Origin: Methanobacteriota archaeon
GTDB taxonomy: Archaea > Thermoplasmatota > Poseidoniia > Poseidoniales > Thalassarchaeaceae
NCBI GenBank assembly: GCA_002683155.1
Contig: NYST01000061.1
Location: 22,297 to 43,529, forward strand
Direction of reading: 5' to 3'
Length of the DNA: 21,233 bases
The first letter of the stretch is position 1. Each line of letters begins with the position of its first letter. The position numbers and the translations under genes are program-made. Shown piece by piece: positions 1-6,921 of this stretch. The notes under the pieces were generated by a model. It ran no database searches and was not told where the DNA came from. It saw only the letters and a list, made by a program, of their open reading frames with translations.

Positions 1-324
1 GGGGTCCTGAATAACAAGAAGAAATCAAAGATTCTGTGGGACATGGACTTGCAAATTACAGCCAAGGACTTCGATAAAGATGGGAAGTTGAAGGACATCG
101 ACAAGGTTGCAATCCTGACTGATGAGTTGAACCACGTTGGGGAAGGAACTGAGGCGTCCAGGGAATTCGATGATGCAATAACTCTCGAAGAAATATCCGG
201 TGAGTTCATCTTGGAATTCGAAACCGATGGCTCAATGAAGCCCAAAGTTGCATTCAAGATGGCAGTTGAAGAGTTAGCAGGAAGGTTTGGATCTCTTGAG
301 CAGGATATCTCAGCAGCACTTTGA
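1..324 (+). CDS. Probable RNA polymerase subunit D (Rpo3), C-terminal part
   Basis: Frame 1 is open from the first base, so this is the 3' part of a longer gene (107 residues visible) whose start lies outside the window; the ATG at 43 is probably internal. The end of the protein (GEFILEFETDGSMKP followed by an amphipathic helix) resembles the C-terminal dimerisation region of archaeal Rpo3/eukaryotic Rpb3, which typically reads as F-x-F/Y-x-V-E-S/T-D-G-S-L-x-P and then a long helix. Rpo3 pairs with Rpo11 to nucleate polymerase assembly in the cytoplasm. The visible part has no cysteine, so no iron-sulfur ligand of the optional ferredoxin-like domain can be seen here. Residues encoded at 67-102 match an EF-hand loop spacing (D-x-D-x-D-G-x-L-x-x-x-D), probably by chance. 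The assignment rests on a short stretch; a different protein is possible. Confidence 0.55.
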   Translation, partial: GVLNNKKKSKILWDMDLQITAKDFDKDGKLKDIDKVAILTDELNHVGEGTEASREFDDAITLEEISGEFILEFETDGSMKPKVAFKMAVEELAGRFGSLEQDISAAL

Positions 325-363
325 ATCGCAATATTTCATTACCCATTCACGGGATGAGTGACT

Positions 364-1341
364 ATGCCTACTGCACTCGGTAGAGGACATTGCGGTGGAC
401 ATATTACCCTATTATTTACTATTGAGGATGTTCTGAACGATGCTGTTTCACAAGGTAGCAGAGGCGCTGGTATTTGCTTGACTGATGGAGTAGAAGCAAT
501 AGCGAAGGGAGAAGATGGGGAAGGAAAACTGATTGTCAGATTCCAAGATGGTGACTATGACTGCGAAATGTATGAAGATGTGCTAGAGGATTTGATAGGA
601 GAAATTCCTGAAATTGGGTTATTTGATTGGGAATTAAACATCAGGATGTCCTTACCTGCATCACAGGGATTTGGGATGTCTGCTTCTGGTGCTATTGCAT
701 CTGCGATTTCTTTTCAGAGGGCAATAGGCATTCCAAACGAAGAATGTCTCAGGAGGTCTTTCTTGATAGCCCATATCGTTGAGAGGAAGAGGTCCAGTGG
801 ACTTGGCGATACAACTGCTCTTTCATCGGGTGGCGTCGAAAGAAGGATTTCTGCTGGCTCTCCTTTTTCTGGAAATCTTCTAGATAGGGGTCCGGGGATT
901 TCTGAAGGCTGGACTACGGAAACGCCAGTTCTTCTAGTCTGGAAGGAGAGGACCGGGAAACATACTTCGAATTATATCGATAATCCAGATTGGAGGAATA
1001 AGATTAGCGATGCTGGAGCATCCGCAATGGAAATTATTGGAGTTGGCGATTGGGACTCACGAAGATGGTCTGATCTTATTGAACAGTCACTCATTTTTGC
1101 AAGTGATAGTGGTTTAGAGTTTGATGCTTCCAGATCAGAAATCATCGTTGCAGCTAATGAGGCGATTCGGGAATCTAGTTTTTCAGAGAGATTGTCGGCT
1201 ATGCTTTGCATGTTGGGTGAGAGTGTCGTAATTGTCCCAAATGACTCTCTAGATGAAGGTAGGTGGATGAGTGAGTTATCTTCATTTTTTGAAGGAAGCG
1301 AATTCTTGACTTTCTCAAGTCGTATCGGAACTCTGAGATAG
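364..1341 (+). CDS. Pantoate kinase (archaeal GHMP kinase)
   Basis: GHMP-superfamily kinase of about 325 residues. Archaea use pantoate kinase plus phosphopantothenate synthetase instead of the bacterial PanC/CoaA route to make 4'-phosphopantothenate for CoA. Two features support the subfamily: GSRGAG near residues 31-36, a signature of archaeal pantoate kinases, and the glycine/serine-rich ATP loop PASQGFGMSASGA near residues 98-110, which is the GHMP motif 2. A GLGDTTALSSGG stretch further on fits the family pattern around the substrate site. The start is uncertain: a GTG at 358 gives two more residues; ATG 364 is chosen because GAGTGA at 356-361 lies just before it and a TATA-like AATATTTC sits about 30 bases upstream. 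It follows the probable rpo3 gene by 39 bases and ends 4 bases from the convergent CDIN1-like gene. The main uncertainty is the substrate, since GHMP kinases are diverse. Confidence 0.85.
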   Translation: MPTALGRGHCGGHITLLFTIEDVLNDAVSQGSRGAGICLTDGVEAIAKGEDGEGKLIVRFQDGDYDCEMYEDVLEDLIGEIPEIGLFDWELNIRMSLPASQGFGMSASGAIASAISFQRAIGIPNEECLRRSFLIAHIVERKRSSGLGDTTALSSGGVERRISAGSPFSGNLLDRGPGISEGWTTETPVLLVWKERTGKHTSNYIDNPDWRNKISDAGASAMEIIGVGDWDSRRWSDLIEQSLIFASDSGLEFDASRSEIIVAANEAIRESSFSERLSAMLCMLGESVVIVPNDSLDEGRWMSELSSFFEGSEFLTFSSRIGTLR

Positions 1342-1345
1342 ACTA

Positions 1346-2398
1346 TCAAGACTTGGAATTCTCATGGAAGTCCTCAAGGGGTTTCAAGTCAAGAGGACTG
1401 GAGTCTAGCTTTATTGCCCCTCTGAGTCTGAGACCATCACAGAATCCGTGACGATAGACAAGGGCTCCCTGTCCGTATTCTGCGACATACCTATCTACCT
1501 GCTTCTGAGTCTTCTTCTTCGGGAACTTTAGATCTGCGCCGAAGAAGTGCTTTGCATCAATCCATGCACAAGGAACTCCATTGATTCTTACGTCATCAAG
1601 GAGTAGAAGGTCAGGAGTTATGATTGCTCTTCCTTCTTGCTTGGTCTGCTCCCTTAGAAGTTCTTCCTGACGCCGAAATCTGACACCTACTGATTCGAAA
1701 TAACTGCAGAGTATTTCCTCGAATACTTCTGCAGCGCTCTGAGTCTCGGTTTGGTTCACTGAGCTTACCCGGTCCACTGACTCGGCTAGTTCGAACTGCT
1801 CTCTGTCTCTTTTGTTTAGTTTAGATGGGTTCTTGTTTAGCGTGTCCTTTATTCTGGTCTTTGTCCATCCTCGACCCGTTAGTATGGCTCTGAAAGTATT
1901 CACTGGTGGCGCATCGAACCGCTTAGAAAGAGCGATTACGCTTTCTCCTGAGTCGTACCTTCTGCTGAGTTCGTTTGACCTACGCATTAGTTTCGAGTGA
2001 GAATATACGCTCTTTTCCTGGTTTAGTGCTGCCCTCAGAGAAAGAGCCTGTTCCAAGGTTATTGGCATTCCATCAAGTTTTGCTGCGATCTCCTGGACCC
2101 TTTCTTCGGGGAGGAAACCAAACTCACCCGGTATGCAGGCAATCTTGCCTGCCCGATTTTGAACTTCCTTGGTGACAGCTTTGGTTTTCCACTTGATTTT
2201 CACTTTCTCTGGTGGTGGATTGATTTCTTCTGGTATTCCCATCGGTCGTGGACTAGCGGTAAACCTCGCAAGGGCCCTTTCGATCTCCTCCGATTTGGCG
2301 CCTCTACCGTTTTCCTTCGGAGGGTTGTTTTCCTTCCTTGGATGTCGGCGACGCCGTCGACGCCCGCGACGTCGCTTGGCACTCTCTTCTTCACTCAA
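1346..2398 (-). CDS. CDIN1/C15orf41-family PD-(D/E)XK nuclease with arginine-rich N-terminus
   Basis: 350 residues. The C-terminal half matches the TPD-motif family to which human CDIN1 (C15orf41) belongs: TPDLLLL at 261-267, WIDAKHFFG at 279-287, a glutamine/tyrosine helix near 298-304 and GQGALVYRHGF at 309-319. The D of TPD and D-A-K of WIDAK form the two halves of a PD-(D/E)XK metal site, with acidic helix residues near 224-228 as likely support; this implies a Mg-dependent nuclease related to Holliday-junction resolvase folds. Residues 146-178 look like a helix-turn-helix, as expected for the family N-terminal half. The first 22 residues hold a run of arginines (residues 9-18), absent from what is known of the human protein, likely a nucleic-acid-binding tail. 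The start is TTG because an in-frame TGA lies two codons upstream and there is no nearby ATG. It is third in the leuS-DCC-nuclease direction, 46 bases after the DCC gene. The substrate is unknown. Confidence 0.8.
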   Translation of the reverse strand: MSEEESAKRRRGRRRRRRHPRKENNPPKENGRGAKSEEIERALARFTASPRPMGIPEEINPPPEKVKIKWKTKAVTKEVQNRAGKIACIPGEFGFLPEERVQEIAAKLDGMPITLEQALSLRAALNQEKSVYSHSKLMRRSNELSRRYDSGESVIALSKRFDAPPVNTFRAILTGRGWTKTRIKDTLNKNPSKLNKRDREQFELAESVDRVSSVNQTETQSAAEVFEEILCSYFESVGVRFRRQEELLREQTKQEGRAIITPDLLLLDDVRINGVPCAWIDAKHFFGADLKFPKKKTQKQVDRYVAEYGQGALVYRHGFCDGLRLRGAIKLDSSPLDLKPLEDFHENSKS

Positions 2399-2444
2399 TG
2401 TTCATGCCAAATGTAGGAGCCCCATGAACCCACCGAGTGAAAGG

Positions 2445-2786
2445 CTACTTCCTCATCCGAGCATAGACGTCATAGAAGAAGTCTCGAATTGGCCATGGAA
2501 TCAGTGCTATCCCCGTAGCCAGAGGCCATGGAAATCTGAGTTTTCGACACACTCTCCAGATTGCCGCACTCTTGGAAAACCACCTCTCCCCAGAGATTAG
2601 GAAAATCGAGTCGAGACCATGAAGTCGCTTTGGGATAGTTGCCAGTATTTCTAATCCATCGGGACTATTCTGCCCGATTAGGGCAATGCTAGAATCAGTA
2701 TTTCTCCTTCTGATAAATTCAGCCCATCTATTGCATTTGTTGCATTGATCGTCGAAAAGGACGATATCAGATTTTCTCGAAGACAT
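2445..2786 (-). CDS. DCC-family (DUF393) thiol-disulfide oxidoreductase-like protein
   Basis: 113 residues, near the lower size limit for the family. The N-terminus reads IVLFDDQCNKCNRW with the family motif D-x-x-C-x-x-C at residues 12-18 (C15 and C18), at the end of a first beta strand as in thioredoxin-like folds. A W-S-K-S-A-A-I segment in the middle matches the usual conserved G/S-x-A-A-x-x-x-V helix, and the C-terminus has the R-D-x-x-Y-D-x-x-A-R pattern of this family. The role in cells is poorly defined; a redox function is inferred from the CxxC. The ATG is preceded by TAGGTGA, where TAG is the leuS stop and AGGTGA the ribosome-binding site, so it is probably co-translated with leuS (7-base gap). 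No membrane segment is clear, although the stretch around residues 84-104 is aromatic and proline-rich. Confidence 0.8.
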   Translation of the reverse strand: MSSRKSDIVLFDDQCNKCNRWAEFIRRRNTDSSIALIGQNSPDGLEILATIPKRLHGLDSIFLISGERWFSKSAAIWRVCRKLRFPWPLATGIALIPWPIRDFFYDVYARMRK

Positions 2787-2793
2787 ACTTCAC

Positions 2794-5649
2794 CTAGACA
2801 AACGCTATTCCGGGTTCTAAGGGGAATGAAATCCTGGCCTTTCCTCCGACATCTTCGGCTTCTCCGGCAATAAATACCTCGACTGTATCAACGCCCAAGG
2901 AAGTTGCAATGAAATCCGAGTTGTCCTTGATTACTTCGACCTCGTTAACACGAGCAGAAATTAGTTCCCTCTCCCCCTCTAACCAAGTATGAATTCTTCC
3001 TCTAGTCTTCTTTCCCCCGATGGTGATGGAATTCCAAGCCTGGAAGACTTCCCCTCTGGTTGATTCGTCCTTGAATGCCTCTAGAGACTTTACGTGAGAC
3101 TGCCCCTTTTCTTTGAAGTCAAACCCTCTTTGGTGGAGACTGATTGCCTCTGATGCTAGATCTCTTTTCCATTCTGGGGAAATCTGAATAACCACCTTGG
3201 TGATTTCAGCCTCAGAGTGCCTTTCGGCAAGGGTTCTGAGATTCCTACCACTCGAGAGAATTTCTTTGATGTAATTCTCAAGTGCCAGTACTCGGACATC
3301 GCTCGGATTTGCGTCAAGAATGGGCATGACGAACTTCGCGATGATTTCCTCGTGACCTATTTTCTTCCAGAATTCCTCAGCAATATGAGGGGTCGCTGGA
3401 GCAATCATGGGAATCCATTCTTGAAGAAACCTCATTGCAGTGACTCGATCACGCCCTCCTCTACGGAGATACCAATTCCAATCGGATAGCATCTCGAAGT
3501 GACTAATCATGACTCCCTCACGAAGGCTAACTTCAGACATCGCCTCAACCCACTTCTTCTGATTAGCCCTCATCCTGGCCATTAGCCAATCATCAATATC
3601 TGAAGGGGAATCTGATAATTCTAGAGCTGCATCAACTGCATCAATTAGAGAGAACATCTGACGATGGTTTGCTTCAAGTGCGCTGTCTGACCAATCCATT
3701 CCCGCCTCTGGATTTGCTCCAAACAGAATGAATAGTCTGACTGTATCGGCTCCGAATCTGGAAACCATCTCCTCTGGGCTGACTGTGTTACCTAGTGACT
3801 TGCTCATCTTTGCTGAACGAGTGGATAGTTTCTTTCCACAAGAGGGGCAATCCAGATCAAAGTTGTCAACATGATACTCCGTGTTGCAATCAACGCAGTA
3901 AGGTGCTGGTGCGTTGAGCATTCCCTGGCATACTAGCCTACCGAAGGGTTCTCCAACTTCATTCATCCCGGAATCTCTAGTGAATTTTGTAAAAAATCGA
4001 GCATATAGAAGGTGCATGACTGCATGCTCGATACCCCCAATGTAGAGATCTACTCCATCGCCCATCCAGTAGTCCACTGCTTCACGATCGAATGGAGAAG
4101 TCTCGTTGTTTGCATCACAAAACCTCATGAAATACCATGAAGAATCATAGAAGGTATCCATTGTGTCCGTCTCTCTTTTTGCATCCTTTCCACAGGAAGG
4201 ACATTTGGTCAGAACAAAGGAGTCATGCGATTCCAGTGGGTTGCCGCTCTGTTCCTCGGTAAAGACAACGTCTAGTGGGAGTTCTACTGGGAGGTCTTCC
4301 CTGGGGACTGGAACGACCCCGCAGGAGTCGCAATGAATCATCGGAATTGGGGTCCCCCAGAACCTCTGTCTACTCAGAAGCCAATCCTTTAGTCGATACT
4401 CCACAGTCCCATGGCCGGATTTCTTCTCCTCAAGAGCAGATATTACGGCATCCTTCGCATTGTCTCCAGAAAGTCCGTCGAACCCCTGAACTGATGAGTT
4501 GACCATTTGTCCATACCCCTCAAAGGCATGGGTAAGTTCCTGACTAGGTGCTGAATCTTCTTTTTCTAGAAGGACTTGCCTGATCTCCAGATTATATCTT
4601 TTGGCAAAATCGAAGTCTCTCTGATCATGTCCGGGGACGGCCATTACCGCCCCAGTACCATACGAGGATACTACGAAGTTCCCGGCATAAATTGGGATCT
4701 TTTCGTCATTAATTGGGTTTATTGCATTCCTACCCAGGAAAACTCCCTTCTTTTCCTTCAGCATGTTGATTCTCTCAAATTCCGACATCCTTGCACATTC
4801 TTCCCTAAGGTCTCTCCATCCTTGTTCCCATTCAGTTCCCAGACACAACTCCTCGCAAAGCGGATGCTCGGGCGATAGTGTAACGAAGGTAGCGCCAAAA
4901 ATTGTATCGGGCCTAGTGGTAAAGACTCCTATGAGTGAGTCGGAACCATCGATTGCGAAGTCAATGTGCGCCCCATGTGAACGGCCGATCCAGTTTCTCT
5001 GCATCGCCTTGACATTCTCTGGGAATGTGATGTTGTCCAGTTCATCGAGTAACTCATCCGAGTATTCCGTCATTCTTACGAACCACTGGGCCATGTCTCT
5101 CTGAACTACTTCCAAGCCACACCTCCAGCATCTGTTATTCTTGACCTGCTCGTTTGCCAGAACAGTGTCGCAGTCCACGCACCAATTTACTGGTGCCATT
5201 CTTCTTTCAACTAGGCCCTTTTCGTTTAGAGTGAGAAACATCTCCTGGTTCCAGCGATAGTATTCGACATCGGAAGTAGCTAGGAAACGTCGCCAATCGT
5301 ACGAGTATCCCATCCTCTCCTGATCGGAACGTATGCTTGAGATATTGCTGTGGGTGACTTCATTTGGGTGGCCGCCCGCCTTCTTGGCAGCGTTCTCAGC
5401 GGGCATTCCAAACGAGTCGTAGCCCATTGGATAGAGTACATTCTTCCCCATTAATCTGTGAAAGCGAGCCATTGCATCTCCGATTGAGTAGTTTCTAACG
5501 TGCCCCATATGCATGTGGCCAGAGGGGTATGGGAACATCTCGAGGCAGTAGAATTTCGGCTTTGACTCGTCTATTTCAGCCTGAAATACCCCTTCATCGG
5601 ACCATGCCTTCTGCCAACGCGATTCTAGCTCCTGTGGGTCGTATGCCAT
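2794..5649 (-). CDS. leuS: Leucyl-tRNA synthetase, bacterial type
   Basis: 951 residues; charges tRNA-Leu with leucine in the cytoplasm. The class I signatures are present: HMGH (residues 47-50, inside PSGHMHMGHVRNYS) and KMSKS at 614-618. The CP1 editing domain shows TTRPDT at 244-249 and GTGAVMAVPGHDQRD at 331-345, with the conserved Asp at 345. Cysteine pairs at 157/160 with 174/177, 440/443 with 483/486, and 585/588 with 601/604 suggest three zinc ribbons; the last sits just before KMSKS, where bacterial enzymes often carry a leucine-specific insertion. The placement of motifs (for example YIGGIEHAVMHLLYARF) is that of bacterial LeuRS and not of the archaeal/eukaryotic form, so the gene was probably acquired by transfer. 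No ribosome-binding site is seen before ATG 5649; a TATA-like box about 30 bases upstream suggests a leaderless transcript. Leads an operon with the DCC and CDIN1-like genes. Confidence 0.97.
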   Translation of the reverse strand: MAYDPQELESRWQKAWSDEGVFQAEIDESKPKFYCLEMFPYPSGHMHMGHVRNYSIGDAMARFHRLMGKNVLYPMGYDSFGMPAENAAKKAGGHPNEVTHSNISSIRSDQERMGYSYDWRRFLATSDVEYYRWNQEMFLTLNEKGLVERRMAPVNWCVDCDTVLANEQVKNNRCWRCGLEVVQRDMAQWFVRMTEYSDELLDELDNITFPENVKAMQRNWIGRSHGAHIDFAIDGSDSLIGVFTTRPDTIFGATFVTLSPEHPLCEELCLGTEWEQGWRDLREECARMSEFERINMLKEKKGVFLGRNAINPINDEKIPIYAGNFVVSSYGTGAVMAVPGHDQRDFDFAKRYNLEIRQVLLEKEDSAPSQELTHAFEGYGQMVNSSVQGFDGLSGDNAKDAVISALEEKKSGHGTVEYRLKDWLLSRQRFWGTPIPMIHCDSCGVVPVPREDLPVELPLDVVFTEEQSGNPLESHDSFVLTKCPSCGKDAKRETDTMDTFYDSSWYFMRFCDANNETSPFDREAVDYWMGDGVDLYIGGIEHAVMHLLYARFFTKFTRDSGMNEVGEPFGRLVCQGMLNAPAPYCVDCNTEYHVDNFDLDCPSCGKKLSTRSAKMSKSLGNTVSPEEMVSRFGADTVRLFILFGANPEAGMDWSDSALEANHRQMFSLIDAVDAALELSDSPSDIDDWLMARMRANQKKWVEAMSEVSLREGVMISHFEMLSDWNWYLRRGGRDRVTAMRFLQEWIPMIAPATPHIAEEFWKKIGHEEIIAKFVMPILDANPSDVRVLALENYIKEILSSGRNLRTLAERHSEAEITKVVIQISPEWKRDLASEAISLHQRGFDFKEKGQSHVKSLEAFKDESTRGEVFQAWNSITIGGKKTRGRIHTWLEGERELISARVNEVEVIKDNSDFIATSLGVDTVEVFIAGEAEDVGGKARISFPLEPGIAFV

Positions 5650-5676
5650 TTACTCAAACACGGCGCTGAGTACTGC

Positions 5677-5690
5677 TTGTATATGCATTA
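5677..5690. promoter_or_regulatory. TATA-like box in the leuS / MBL divergent gap
   Basis: The sequence TTGTATATGCATTA contains TATAT and lies between two divergent genes. Its centre is about 30 bases before leuS ATG (5649), the distance expected for a leaderless archaeal mRNA, and about 40 before the MBL start at 5723, leaving room for a short leader with its own ribosome-binding site. It is near-symmetrical and could serve both directions. Called by position and sequence only. Confidence 0.4.
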
Positions 5691-5722
5691 CGACTTTGAT
5701 TGATGCCCGACTCGGAGAAGAT

Positions 5723-6430
5723 ATGCTGTCAGACGGAGAGTTCCATTCTGCAATTTGGGAAGACGGGGTTGAGGTGTGGGTCACTCAGATGGGTTCACTG
5801 ATGAATATGAATACGGCCTTTGTAGACAGGGCAAACGGGGTTGTTGCAATCATCGATCCATACGATGCAAAGAAATGGATTGCGAAACTAGAGCAAGAGG
5901 GACTGGAGCCAACTCACCTACTCTACACGCACACTCATAGAGATCACGCGGCGGGTTATCCTGGTATGATCAAGAGATTCCCCAATATGGAAGTCTTGGG
6001 CCATGAGGATGCCAGGGTTCCAAACTTACTGGGCCATATTGTGTTCAGAAATGTAGACTTCACCGATACTTGGAGGAGTGCCCCGGGAGAAAGTATTGAT
6101 TGGGTCGCAGGGTCAATTCGCCTTACTGTAACTCATTCCCCTGGGCATGCTCCCGGGCATGTTACATTCCATGGTCATGGAGTCTACCATGCTGGTGACT
6201 TGCTATTCGTAAGAAGTGCTGGGAGGGTTGATCTTCCTGGAGGGGACCCCGGAGCCCAGCAGAGGAGCCTCATAAGGGCCAAAGAAATCCTCCAAGATCT
6301 TCCTCCTGAATGGAGGCTGATTCCCGGACACAGGTATGATGACTTCAAAGGCGAGGTCCCAGATTGGATAAGCCTGGGTGATGCACTGAAGTACAACTAC
6401 TTCCTTTCGAATATCACAATGGTTGACTAG
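5723..6430 (+). CDS. Metallo-beta-lactamase-fold hydrolase (glyoxalase II-like)
   Basis: About 235 residues. The metal-binding motif THTHRDHAAG (H70, H72, D74, H75 in this numbering) is followed by THSPGHAPGH with H142, HAGDLLF with D159, and PGHRYDD with H203: a full set of ligands for a two-metal site. This is the pattern of hydroxyacylglutathione hydrolase-like and related hydrolases; the substrate cannot be read from sequence. PGHAPGH is written as an almost exact direct repeat in the DNA (two GGGCATG copies), but this is within the normal motif. A TTG at 5696 would add nine residues; ATG 5723 is preferred because GGAG at 5714-5717 precedes it at suitable distance. Divergent from leuS; it stops one base before the convergent LETM1-like gene stop. 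Confidence 0.9.
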   Translation: MLSDGEFHSAIWEDGVEVWVTQMGSLMNMNTAFVDRANGVVAIIDPYDAKKWIAKLEQEGLEPTHLLYTHTHRDHAAGYPGMIKRFPNMEVLGHEDARVPNLLGHIVFRNVDFTDTWRSAPGESIDWVAGSIRLTVTHSPGHAPGHVTFHGHGVYHAGDLLFVRSAGRVDLPGGDPGAQQRSLIRAKEILQDLPPEWRLIPGHRYDDFKGEVPDWISLGDALKYNYFLSNITMVD

Positions 6431-6431
6431 T

Positions 6432-6917
6432 CTACCTTCTCAGAAGTCTCCTAACTAGATTGCTTTCTTCATCTAGAGATTTTGTTTCTTCATCTCTAAC
6501 CTTCTTCAATGCATTGATTGGGACCCAATCATCTGGAACTAACCTCCATGGAGTCACTCTTGCCATAATTCCAAGGAGGACTTGACTTCCTGGGATCATG
6601 AAAACTCTGAGGGGAGGAACGACCAAACTCAGTGCAGCTAAATCGTCTCTAGCCTGTATTCTCTCCTTCCGGCTAACCCTTCTTCCAATTAGAATACTCG
6701 ATAGTGTTGCTGAGGTTCGCTTGAAGTGTTCAGCACCAATTTTCGATGTATCCCATGCCTTCTCAATAGATTCACCCCACTTACCAGGTTCCTTTGCAAC
6801 TTCCTTAATCTCATTCTGTGATTTGTCGGGAAGGCGGCGATACGCAGCGGCCGTCCCAGTCGCAACCCATGGCAACCACCTGGAAATAAATCCTACAAAT
6901 TTCCTCAGTCGCCCCAT
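6432..6917 (-). CDS. LETM1-like ribosome-binding-domain protein
   Basis: 161 residues. Residues about 53-131 align by eye to the LETM1 core: AWDTSKIGAEHFKR matches the W-x-D-T-K-I-A-A-R-x-x-x-R segment, RVSRKERIQARDDL matches L-T-R-R-E-R-R-Q-x-x-R-x-x-x-D-L, and then VVPPLRVFMIPGSQVLLGI with a later PWRLVP corresponds to V-P-F-x-x-F-x-x-x-P-F-x-E-x-L-L-P ending in P-N-M-L-P. In mitochondria, LETM1 is an inner-membrane protein tied to cation/proton exchange and ribosome contact; its role in an archaeon is unknown. Residues 5-25 are moderately hydrophobic and could touch the membrane; the C-terminus is basic (RRLLRR). It starts 4 bases after the aceE stop, with GAGTGA covering that stop and serving as a likely ribosome-binding site, so it is probably translated with aceE. 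The assignment is by eye, without a profile search. Confidence 0.7.
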   Translation of the reverse strand: MGRLRKFVGFISRWLPWVATGTAAAYRRLPDKSQNEIKEVAKEPGKWGESIEKAWDTSKIGAEHFKRTSATLSSILIGRRVSRKERIQARDDLAALSLVVPPLRVFMIPGSQVLLGIMARVTPWRLVPDDWVPINALKKVRDEETKSLDEESNLVRRLLRR

Positions 6918-6921
6918 GGGA

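Noticed and set aside
6122..6165. Direct repeat of GGGCATG
   Set aside because: It encodes the PGHAPGH metal-binding motif of the MBL protein; explained by the protein sequence.
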